A stretch of 64,000 bases of DNA from SKHV01 sp963678565. GTDB lineage: Bacteria; Bacteroidota; Bacteroidia; Bacteroidales; Prolixibacteraceae. Where the stretch lies: contig OY782875.1 in the NCBI GenBank assembly GCA_963678565.1, forward strand, positions 3,534,001 to 3,598,000, read 5' to 3'. Both the position numbers and the translations under genes were made by a program. Shown here in pieces: positions 34,589-42,013 of this stretch (positions are counted from its first letter, which is position 1; every line of letters starts with the position of its first letter). The notes below the pieces were generated by a model. It was not told where the DNA came from and ran no database searches. It worked only from the letters and a program-made list of their open reading frames with translations.

Positions 34589-35347
34589 ATGAGAAAAAAA
34601 GTTGTTGCCGGTAACTGGAAATGTAATACAACATTACAAGAAGGTGTTGAGCTTGCAAAAGCTGTAAACAGTTTAGTTACAGAAAAAGGCGCAGAAGATG
34701 TTGTCGTGGTAATGGGAACTCCTTTTACACACATTACAAAAGTAGTTGAATCGGTTGATACCAGTCGTATTGGTATTGCAGCACAAAACTGCGCAGCAGA
34801 AGCAAAAGGTGCTTACACTGGTGAAGTTTCTGCATCGATGGTAAAATCAACCGGAGCTGAATATGTAATTTTAGGTCACAGTGAACGTCGTGAATATTAT
34901 GGAGAAACAAGCGAAATTTTGAACAAAAAATTAGCTTTAGCTTTAGAAAATGAATTAACTCCAATTTACTGTTGTGGTGAAGCTTTAGATATTCGCGAAG
35001 CTGGAAACCAAAATGAATTTGTAATCAATCAATTAGAAGAAACTATTTTCCAATTAGATGTTGAAGATTTCAAAAAAATCATTATTGCATATGAGCCAAT
35101 CTGGGCAATCGGTACTGGTGTAACTGCATCTACTGAACAAGCACAAGATATGCACAAAGCAATTAGAACTTCAATTGCCAATAAATTTGATGCTGAAGTT
35201 GCCGACGAGATTTCAATTCTTTATGGTGGTAGTTGTAATCCTAAAAATGCATCTGAATTATTTGCAAACCCTGATGTTGACGGTGGCTTGATTGGTGGAG
35301 CATCGTTAAAAGCTGATGATTTCATTCAAATTATTAATGCATACTAA
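34589..35347 (+). CDS. tpiA: Triosephosphate isomerase
   Basis: A 252-residue cytosolic glycolytic enzyme interconverting dihydroxyacetone phosphate and glyceraldehyde 3-phosphate. The catalytic residues are K11 (GNWKCN), H97 (ILGHSERRE) and E169 (IAYEPIWAIGTG). The phosphate-binding loop is LIGGASL near the end. Full length. It is monocistronic, followed by a 13-pair terminator. Confidence 0.97.
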   Translation: MRKKVVAGNWKCNTTLQEGVELAKAVNSLVTEKGAEDVVVVMGTPFTHITKVVESVDTSRIGIAAQNCAAEAKGAYTGEVSASMVKSTGAEYVILGHSERREYYGETSEILNKKLALALENELTPIYCCGEALDIREAGNQNEFVINQLEETIFQLDVEDFKKIIIAYEPIWAIGTGVTASTEQAQDMHKAIRTSIANKFDAEVADEISILYGGSCNPKNASELFANPDVDGGLIGGASLKADDFIQIINAY

Positions 35348-35405
35348 TAATTAGTATCGTTTTTCGATACAAAATTGAATATAAATCCTTTTAATCACCT
35401 TACCT

Positions 35406-35436
35406 AAAAGCTTTCTGAATTTCAGGAAGCTTTTTT
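35406..35436 (+). terminator. Terminator of tpiA
   Basis: Stem of thirteen pairs (35406-35418 with 35422-35434, one T-G pair), 3-nt loop, T-run 35431-35436. Confidence 0.85.
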
Positions 35437-35444
35437 GTTGGTAA

Positions 35445-35481
35445 TAAAAAAGAGAGATCATTACTGACCTCTCTCTTTTTT
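35445..35481. terminator. Second terminator, mainly for the lipid A operon
   Basis: AAAAAAGAGAGA-TCA pairs with TGA-CC-TCTCTCTTTTTT (35446-35460 with 35465-35481) leaving a 2-nt bulge and a TTAC loop. A and T tracts make it bidirectional; lpxA ends 18 bp away. Confidence 0.78.
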
Positions 35482-35498
35482 ATAAAATGCTCTTTTAT

Positions 35499-36278
35499 TT
35501 AATCTTGTGGACCACGAACAATACCGCGATCAGAGGACTTAATGAAATTAACAATATAGCTAACCTCATCATCAAGATCCATCTCGTCGTCAATTGCTTT
35601 TAAAGCCTGACTATTGTTTAATCCTTTTTGATAGATATAACGATACGCCTGCTGTATTTCGTTGATTTTCTCAACTGTAAATCCTCGTCGGCGCAAACCA
35701 ACTGAATTTACACCAGCATAAGCTAAAGGATTATTTCCAACTAAAATATAAGGTGGAATATCCTTTCGAACCATGCAACCTCCTGCTATAAATACATGCT
35801 TACCAATTTTCACAAATTGATGCACCGCTGAATAAGGACTAATAATTGCATTGCTATCAACTTCAACTTCTCCGGCAACTCCGGCATAACTGCCTAAAAT
35901 TACTTTATCGGCCAGAGCACAATCATGTGCAACATGCGCATAAGCTTGTAATAGGCAATTTTCGCCAATTACCGTTTTTCCTTTTGCGTTTGTTCCTCTG
36001 TTTACTGTAACGTATTCTCTAATCTGAGTATTATCGCCAATTTCGGCTGTAGTTTTCTCTCCAACAAATTTTAAATCCTGAGGAACACCTGCAATAACTG
36101 CTCCCGGAGAAATCTTACAATTTCTTCCAATGCGAGCTCCATCCATTATCACCGCATTCGATCCAATCCACGTTCCATCTCCAATTTCAACATCACCATG
36201 AATGGTAACAAAAGGATCAATAGATACATTTTCTCCGATCTTTGCATCAGGATGTATTGATGCCAAACTATTTATCAT
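35499..36278 (-). CDS. lpxA: UDP-N-acetylglucosamine acyltransferase
   Basis: A 259-residue cytosolic trimeric left-handed beta-helix enzyme that starts lipid A synthesis by transferring a 3-hydroxyacyl chain to UDP-GlcNAc. Hexapeptide repeats run from IHPDAKIGENVSIDPFVTIHG to about 180. The catalytic histidine lies in AYAHVAHDCALAD. The C-terminal helical cap has GLRRRGFTVEKINEIQQAYRYIY. Close to E. coli LpxA length (262). It is the last gene of the operon, 23 bp after lpxC/fabZ. Confidence 0.95.
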   Translation of the reverse strand: MINSLASIHPDAKIGENVSIDPFVTIHGDVEIGDGTWIGSNAVIMDGARIGRNCKISPGAVIAGVPQDLKFVGEKTTAEIGDNTQIREYVTVNRGTNAKGKTVIGENCLLQAYAHVAHDCALADKVILGSYAGVAGEVEVDSNAIISPYSAVHQFVKIGKHVFIAGGCMVRKDIPPYILVGNNPLAYAGVNSVGLRRRGFTVEKINEIQQAYRYIYQKGLNNSQALKAIDDEMDLDDEVSYIVNFIKSSDRGIVRGPQD

Positions 36279-36301
36279 GACTATTTTGTGTTTGTGTTGT
36301 G

Positions 36302-37699
36302 CTATTTTGTTTCAATAATTTGCGCCATAAACTCTCCTTCAGAAGCCAACTGATTGCCTACAAAGATATATCCTTTCATGGTTGCAATACCGCGACGGAT
36401 AGGAGAAACTAGTTCTACTTTAACTTTCAGAGTATCACCAGGACTAACTTTACGTCGGAACTTAATTCCATCAATCTTCATAAAATAAGTCGAATATTTT
36501 TTCCCTTTCGGTAGCATATTCAAAATAAATAATCCTCCTGTCTGAGCCATTGCTTCAATTTGTAAAACACCTGGAAATACAGGTTCTTCAGGAAAGTGGC
36601 CATTGAAGATATCTTCATTGGTAGTTATGTTCCGAACTCCAACAATATGTTTCTCCTTGATCTCAATAATTTTGTCAACCATTAAAAATGGATAGCGATG
36701 AGGCAATAATTCTTTAATCTGATTGATATCCATTAATGGCTCTAAATCCTCGTTGTAAATAGGTGGAGCCGTTTTAGAGAATTGCTTTTTCATCTCTTTT
36801 TGCAAGATCTTTGCAAATTGAACATTTGATGAATGCCCAGGACGAGTTGCAATAATTTTACCTTTAATCTTTTTACCTACAAGTGTTAAATCGCCAATAA
36901 CATCAAGCAACTTATGACGTGCAGGTTCATTATTAAATTGAAGTCGAAGGTTGTTCAATATTCCTTGTTTACCATTCAATTCAATATGCTCATGTTTAAA
37001 CAAATCTGCAATTCGATCTAACTCATGCTGATCAACATCGCGATCAAGAATAACAATTGCATTGTCTAAATCGCCACCTTTAACCAAGTTATTATTCAAC
37101 AAGAATTCTAACTCATGTAAGAAAACAAAGGTTCTACATGGAGCAATTTCTGATTTAAATTCTGATAAATTACTTAATCTTGCAAACTGATTATCTAGCA
37201 CTGTTGAATTGAAAGAAATCATCACATCTAAACTGTATGAATCATCGGGTAAAGCAACTATTTCAACTCCATGCTCTTTATCTTCGAATACAAGTTTTTC
37301 GCGAACTTCAAAATACTCACGTTCAGCATCCTGTTCTACAACATTATCTTCTCCTATTGCCTCGCATATTAGAATCGAGCTCCCATCAAGAATTGGAGCT
37401 TCAGGTGCATCTATTTCAATCAGTATGTTATCAAAATCGTATGCTGTAATCGCTGCTAAAGTGTGCTCAATGGTTCCAACTCTGGCTCCATTGCTTTCAA
37501 TTACAGTTCCTCGCGAAGTATCTATAACATTTGAAACATCTGCTTCAACTATGGGTTGATCTTCTAAATCAACACGCTTAAATACAATTCCATGGTTAAC
37601 ATCTGCTGGTTTTAACACCATATTTACAGTTAACCCAGTATGTAACCCTTTCCCCGAAAGTTTTACTTCCTTTGAAATGGTTTTTTGCATTTCCCCCAT
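36302..37699 (-). CDS. lpxC/fabZ: Bifunctional LpxC deacetylase / FabZ dehydratase fusion
   Basis: A 465-residue fusion, characteristic of Bacteroidota. Residues 1-300 are LpxC, the zinc deacetylase committing lipid A synthesis: Zn ligands H79 (GTIEHTLAAI), H262 and D266 (ARHKLLDVIGD), and general acid-base candidate H289. Residues 320-465 are FabZ, the 3-hydroxyacyl-ACP dehydratase, with H368 (NGHFPEEPVFPGVLQ) and E382 (IEAMAQ). An alternative start is ATG 37690 (MQKTISKEV), since the first codons MGE include a GGGGGA stretch that could act as a weak ribosome site. It lies between lpxD and lpxA. Confidence 0.97.
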   Translation of the reverse strand: MGEMQKTISKEVKLSGKGLHTGLTVNMVLKPADVNHGIVFKRVDLEDQPIVEADVSNVIDTSRGTVIESNGARVGTIEHTLAAITAYDFDNILIEIDAPEAPILDGSSILICEAIGEDNVVEQDAEREYFEVREKLVFEDKEHGVEIVALPDDSYSLDVMISFNSTVLDNQFARLSNLSEFKSEIAPCRTFVFLHELEFLLNNNLVKGGDLDNAIVILDRDVDQHELDRIADLFKHEHIELNGKQGILNNLRLQFNNEPARHKLLDVIGDLTLVGKKIKGKIIATRPGHSSNVQFAKILQKEMKKQFSKTAPPIYNEDLEPLMDINQIKELLPHRYPFLMVDKIIEIKEKHIVGVRNITTNEDIFNGHFPEEPVFPGVLQIEAMAQTGGLFILNMLPKGKKYSTYFMKIDGIKFRRKVSPGDTLKVKVELVSPIRRGIATMKGYIFVGNQLASEGEFMAQIIETK

Positions 37700-37719
37700 G
37701 GATCAAAAAAATTTAATTT

Positions 37720-38745
37720 CTATTTATTCTTTAATTGTTTCTTTATTGCTTTAACTTCCGCCCATAACTCAGGTAAGTTTCGATATACAGAATTAACACG
37801 TGCAAATTTTCGGAATTCCATTCCGACATCTCCCAACAGTACAACTCCGTCTTTTACATTGTTTGGAATACCTGTTTTGCCTCCGGCCGTAACATTGTTA
37901 CCAATTTTAATATGTCCACTAACGCCTACTTGTCCTCCAAAAACACAGTTATCACCAACAACTGTTGAACCTGCAATGCCGACTTGAGCAGCCATTACTG
38001 TATTTTCACCAATTACCACGTTATGCCCAATCATTACCTGATCGTCCAGTTTTACACCATCTTTAATGATCGTTGACCCCATAGTTGCACAATCGATAGT
38101 AGTATTAGCGCCAATTTCAACTTCATCGCCCAATACTACATTTCCTAACTGATGTAACTTTTTATACTTTCCATCCTCTTGCTTTGCAAATCCAAACCCA
38201 TCACCACCAATTACACATCCAGAATGTAAAATACAGTTTTCACCAATTTGGCTGTTTTCGTACAACTTAACGCCCGAATATACAATTGTGTTATTGCCAA
38301 TTTTAACATTGTCGCCAATGTAGGCTTGCGGATAAATTAATACATTGTCACCTATTTGAGCATTCTCGCCAATATAAGCAAAAGCCCCAACGTAACAATC
38401 GGCACCAAGTGTTGCTCTTTCAGAAACATAAGATGGTTGTTCAATTCCTTTTTTTCGAGGAAGAGAGCTTACGTACAAATCGGTTAAAGTTGCTAAGGCC
38501 TGATATGCATCATCTACTTTTATTAAGGATGCTTTAACAGGTTTACTAATTTCAATATCTTTATTAATCAGAATTGCGGTTGCCTTCGATTCATAAAGGA
38601 AATTTAAATATTTTGTATTCGACAAAAATGATAAAGTACCTTCTCGCCCCTCTTCTATCTTTGAAAAGCTTTTTAAAATGCTATCTGCATTTCCTATTAC
38701 TTCACCATTTAATAAGGTTGCTATCTGCCCTACAGTAAACTCCAT
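37720..38745 (-). CDS. lpxD: UDP-3-O-(3-hydroxyacyl)glucosamine N-acyltransferase
   Basis: A 341-residue trimeric cytosolic enzyme adding the second acyl chain in lipid A synthesis. The N-terminal uridine-binding domain (about 1-95, SFSKIEEGREGTLSFLSNTKY) precedes a long run of hexapeptide repeats (about 100-300). The catalytic histidine region is LDDQVMIGHNVVIGENTVMAAQVGIAGS. The C-terminal helix is NLPELWAEVKAIKKQLKNK. The family length is about 341. It starts 30 bp after the HD gene and ends 20 bp before lpxC/fabZ. Confidence 0.95.
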   Translation of the reverse strand: MEFTVGQIATLLNGEVIGNADSILKSFSKIEEGREGTLSFLSNTKYLNFLYESKATAILINKDIEISKPVKASLIKVDDAYQALATLTDLYVSSLPRKKGIEQPSYVSERATLGADCYVGAFAYIGENAQIGDNVLIYPQAYIGDNVKIGNNTIVYSGVKLYENSQIGENCILHSGCVIGGDGFGFAKQEDGKYKKLHQLGNVVLGDEVEIGANTTIDCATMGSTIIKDGVKLDDQVMIGHNVVIGENTVMAAQVGIAGSTVVGDNCVFGGQVGVSGHIKIGNNVTAGGKTGIPNNVKDGVVLLGDVGMEFRKFARVNSVYRNLPELWAEVKAIKKQLKNK

Positions 38746-38775
38746 AAAACTTATTTTGATGCAAAGTAAATAAAA

Positions 38776-40020
38776 TTAATTTATCTCCAATTCCTTCGGA
38801 TAACATGTAAATTGCTTTTTTACATTTTTTGTTAAGGCATGTAAATTTACATCCGAAGCATTTTCGATGTCTTTTATTTTATTCTTTGAGTTCCTAATAT
38901 AAATATTTTCTGCATCGGCGATATAGGTGCTATTACTTATTGAACCACTAAAAACCAGATATTCAACGCCTTTATCGTCGACCAATAAACTTTCTTTAAC
39001 CTTCTTCTTTATTTTTTCAATTTTTGATTCGGAAACAGGTTTGGCACCAATTTTAATCTTCAATAATTCTCTATTAATAATTGCCTTTGAAAGGTATGCC
39101 AAAACCCGATCATGTGACAAACTCCATTGTTTTATCGATGATAAAATATCAGAATCGTCGAGTAACACGAAATTTTGCAAAATTTCTTTTTTCAACTCCT
39201 TATCCTCAAATGCTTCTTCGGTAATCTGATTTTTCAAGAAAAATTGCAAATTAGGTGGTGCAAAATGCTCCGAACCTTGCATTGATAATTCTTTTACTCT
39301 GCGCAATACATTAATGAGCATATACTCAGCAGCCAATACCGTTTTATGCAAATATACTTGCCAATACATTAATCTGCGGGCTATTAAAAACTTTTCGATA
39401 CTGTAAATACCTTTTTTATCAACCACCAACGTATCATCAACAACATTCATCATTTTAATAATACGATCGGAACCAATTGTACCTTCAATAACACCACTAT
39501 AAAAGCTGTCTCGTCGCAAATAATCTAAGCGATCAATATCCAACTGACTGGATACCAACTGGTGAAGAAATTTTTTATGGTATTCGTTTTTAAATATTCG
39601 AATTGCCAAACTTAATTTTCCATCAAACTGCAGGTTTAGTTCTTCCATTAAGCTCAGCGAAAAATGCTCATGCGAAACTCCAGTAACTAAAGTATTTTCT
39701 AAAGCATGAGAAAACGGGCCATGGCCGATATCGTGTAACAAAATAGCAACCAAAACAGCCTCTTCTTCTTCATCGGTAATTTCAATTCCTTTCATTTTAA
39801 GCACATCAATGGCAGACCTCATTAAATGTACAGCTCCAATTGCATGTTCAAAACGAGTATGATTGGCACCTGGATAAACCAAACATGATAATCCTAATTG
39901 GCGAATTCTCCGAAGACGTTGAAAATAGGGGTGCTCGATTAAATCGAAGATGAGATCTGAGTTGATATTGATAAAACCATAAACCGGGTCATTAATTATT
40001 TTTCTCTTATTTATATTCAT
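38776..40020 (-). CDS. HD-domain phosphohydrolase (dNTPase/SAMHD1-like)
   Basis: A 414-residue cytosolic protein. The N-terminal half carries the metal-binding HD set: TRFEHAIGAVHLM (first His), ILLHDIGHGPFSHALE (HD pair) and a later QLDIDRLDYLRRDS aspartate. It begins DPVYGFININSDLIFDLIEHPYFQRLRRIRQLG, typical of the deoxynucleoside triphosphate hydrolase / SAMHD1-like group. The C-terminal 150 residues are helical. It heads the lpxD-lpxC/fabZ-lpxA operon. The real substrate is unknown and a link to lipid A is only positional. Confidence 0.85.
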   Translation of the reverse strand: MNINKRKIINDPVYGFININSDLIFDLIEHPYFQRLRRIRQLGLSCLVYPGANHTRFEHAIGAVHLMRSAIDVLKMKGIEITDEEEEAVLVAILLHDIGHGPFSHALENTLVTGVSHEHFSLSLMEELNLQFDGKLSLAIRIFKNEYHKKFLHQLVSSQLDIDRLDYLRRDSFYSGVIEGTIGSDRIIKMMNVVDDTLVVDKKGIYSIEKFLIARRLMYWQVYLHKTVLAAEYMLINVLRRVKELSMQGSEHFAPPNLQFFLKNQITEEAFEDKELKKEILQNFVLLDDSDILSSIKQWSLSHDRVLAYLSKAIINRELLKIKIGAKPVSESKIEKIKKKVKESLLVDDKGVEYLVFSGSISNSTYIADAENIYIRNSKNKIKDIENASDVNLHALTKNVKKQFTCYPKELEIN

Positions 40021-40155
40021 AAATTTTTAGGATATTCACAGAGTCAATTATTTGAGCTTCTGTTTCTTCAATGCATAATACTAAAAATAAAATTAGTATT
40101 AAAAGATATTTAGTATTAAAATAACTGATTTTCAGAACGCATTTACAAAAGGTTA

Positions 40156-40186
40156 TTGTTCTTTTGATTAAATATTTATACTTTTG
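40156..40186 (+). promoter_or_regulatory. Predicted promoter of rimP-nusA-infB
   Basis: TTG (40156-40158), 20-bp spacer, TACTTTTG (40179-40186): full -33/-7 Bacteroidota match. Initiation near 40193 gives a leader of about 60 nt that includes the 40211-40233 hairpin. Confidence 0.5.
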
Positions 40187-40210
40187 CAACGAATCTATGG
40201 TTATTACAGG

Positions 40211-40237
40211 ATGGGGGACGCTAAGTCCCCCATTTTC
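40211..40237 (+). terminator. G/C-rich terminator-like hairpin in the rimP leader (candidate attenuator)
   Basis: Perfect nine-pair stem ATGGGGGAC/GTCCCCCAT (40211-40219, 40225-40233) with loop GCTAA, followed by TTTC. It lies 19 nt before the rimP ATG, in the mRNA leader of an operon that encodes NusA, itself a termination factor. It is by far the most G/C-rich element of this region. Confidence 0.65.
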
Positions 40238-40251
40238 TTAGTCTAGCAATT

Positions 40252-40716
40252 ATGATTACAAATGAACAAATAGAAAAATTAGTTCACGAAGCAATTGAAG
40301 AAGAGTTCTTCTTGGTTTCGGTTTCCATAAAAAAAGGAAATGTAATTGAAGTATTATTAGATGGTGATAACGGAATTTCAATTCAAAAATGTGTTGAAGT
40401 TAGTAGGCACATCGAAGGAAGTTTTGATAGAGACATCGAAGATTTTGAATTAAGTGTTTCATCAGCAGGCTTAGGACGAGCTTTTAAAGTACATCGCCAG
40501 TACACCAAAAACATTGGTCGCGAAGTTGAAGTAAACCCGAAAAATGACAAACCCGTAAAAGGCTTGCTCACAAAAGTTGATGATGAAGGATTTGATATAG
40601 AGGTAAAAACTAAGGAGAAATTAGAAAATAAGAAAAAGAAAGTTGAAGTAATTCATAACTTCAGATTCTTGTTTGATGATGAGCCCGAAGTGAAAAATAT
40701 TATAACGTTTAAATAA
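40252..40716 (+). CDS. rimP: Ribosome maturation factor RimP
   Basis: A 154-residue cytosolic protein needed for 30S subunit maturation. The N-terminal alpha/beta domain has the family pattern EEEFFLVSVSIKKGNVIEVLLDGDNGISIQKCVEVSRHIEG and SVSSAGLGRAFKVHRQY (the S-S-P-G-like segment). The C-terminal SH3-like domain (about 85-150) has NPKNDKPVKGLLTKVDDEGFDIEV. The gene order rimP-nusA-infB is near universal and confirms the call. It is the first gene of the operon. Confidence 0.93.
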   Translation: MITNEQIEKLVHEAIEEEFFLVSVSIKKGNVIEVLLDGDNGISIQKCVEVSRHIEGSFDRDIEDFELSVSSAGLGRAFKVHRQYTKNIGREVEVNPKNDKPVKGLLTKVDDEGFDIEVKTKEKLENKKKKVEVIHNFRFLFDDEPEVKNIITFK

Positions 40717-40731
40717 TAAACTATACACAAA

Positions 40732-41967
40732 ATGGACAACGTTAGCCTAATTGATACGTTTTCCGAATTTAAGGAGCTGAAAAATATCGACCGCGCTACA
40801 ATGATGAGCGTGCTCGAAGATGTATTTCGCAATTTATTGCAAAAGAAATACGAAAGCGACGAAAATTTCGATATAATTATCAACATTGATAAAGGTGACT
40901 TTGAAATCTGGCACTACCGTGAAGTAGTAGCAGATGCAGACTATACCGATCCGAACAAAGAAATCTCTTTAACTCAAGCCAAGAAAATCGATACCGATTA
41001 CGAAATTGGTGAAGAAGTTAGTGATGAGGTTAAACTTGAGGATTTTGGTCGTCGCGCAATTTTAAATCTTCGCCAAAACTTAGCAAGTCGAATCCTTGAA
41101 TTGGAAAAGGATAATATTTACACCAAGTACAAAGACAAGATTGGTGAAATTATTACCGGAGAAGTGTATCAGATTTGGAAAAAGGAAATACTTGTTCTCG
41201 ATGACGAAGGCAATGAATTATTGCTTCCAAAAACAGAGCAAATACCAACCGACTTTTTCAGAAAAGGTGACAGCATCCGAGCAGTCGTTTATAAAGTAGA
41301 ATTACGAAACAATAATCCATTAATTATTTTATCCAGAACCCAACCTGCATTCCTTGAGCGTTTGTTCGAATTGGAAGTTCCTGAAATATTCGATGGATTG
41401 ATCACAATCAAAAATATCGTTCGAGTTCCGGGTCAACGTGCAAAAGTAGCTGTTGAATCGTATGACGAACGAATCGACCCTGTTGGTGCCTGTGTTGGTA
41501 TGAAAGGTTCTCGAATCCACGGAATTGTTCGTGAGTTGAGAAACGAAAACATTGATGTAATTAATTACACAAACAACCTTTCTCTATTTATACAGCGTGC
41601 CTTAAATCCTGCTAAAATTAGCAGTATTAAGATCAACGAAGAAAATAAAACTGCCGAAGTTTACCTTAAACCCGATGAAGTATCATTGGCCATTGGTAAA
41701 GGTGGTTTAAATATCAAATTAGCAAGTCAATTAACCGGTTACGAAATTGATGTTTACCGCGAGATGGAAGAAGATGACGAAGACGTTACATTAGACGAAT
41801 TCGCCGACGAAATTGAAGATTGGGTAATCGATGAATTAAAAAACATTGGTTGTGACACCGCTAAGAATGTTTTATCTCTATCGAAGAAAGAATTGGTTAA
41901 AAGAACCGATTTGGAAGAGGAAACAATCGATGATGTTCTCAGTATATTGAGATCAGAATTTGAATAA
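40732..41967 (+). CDS. nusA: Transcription termination/antitermination protein NusA
   Basis: A 411-residue RNA polymerase-binding protein that modulates pausing, termination and antitermination. The N-terminal domain (1-125) contacts RNA polymerase. The S1 domain (about 132-200) includes IGEIITGEVYQIWKKEILVL. KH1 (about 235-290) has VGACVGMKGSRIHGIVRELRNENIDVI. KH2 (about 300-345) has LAIGKGGLNIKLASQLTGYEIDVY. An acidic C-terminal segment (345-411) replaces the AR repeats of enterobacteria. It is likely to act on the leader hairpin of its own operon; this is inference. It follows rimP by 15 bp. Confidence 0.95.
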   Translation: MDNVSLIDTFSEFKELKNIDRATMMSVLEDVFRNLLQKKYESDENFDIIINIDKGDFEIWHYREVVADADYTDPNKEISLTQAKKIDTDYEIGEEVSDEVKLEDFGRRAILNLRQNLASRILELEKDNIYTKYKDKIGEIITGEVYQIWKKEILVLDDEGNELLLPKTEQIPTDFFRKGDSIRAVVYKVELRNNNPLIILSRTQPAFLERLFELEVPEIFDGLITIKNIVRVPGQRAKVAVESYDERIDPVGACVGMKGSRIHGIVRELRNENIDVINYTNNLSLFIQRALNPAKISSIKINEENKTAEVYLKPDEVSLAIGKGGLNIKLASQLTGYEIDVYREMEEDDEDVTLDEFADEIEDWVIDELKNIGCDTAKNVLSLSKKELVKRTDLEEETIDDVLSILRSEFE

Positions 41968-42013
41968 TGTTGACCGGAAACGGTCTTTTTAAGAATTAAT
42001 TTCAAAAAATAAT

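Noticed and set aside
37209..37559. Long plus-strand open frame opposite lpxC/fabZ
   Set aside because: Low-complexity Ser/Ile-rich shadow of a well-supported gene on the other strand.
36302..37699. LpxC-FabZ fusion as a novel gene fusion
   Set aside because: Already well known as a standard feature of Bacteroidota.
40007..40189. Minus-strand 60-codon frame with a hydrophobic signal-like stretch upstream of the HD gene
   Set aside because: It overlaps the HD gene start, lies in very AT-rich sequence that easily yields Leu/Ile runs, and has no recognisable domain or ribosome site.
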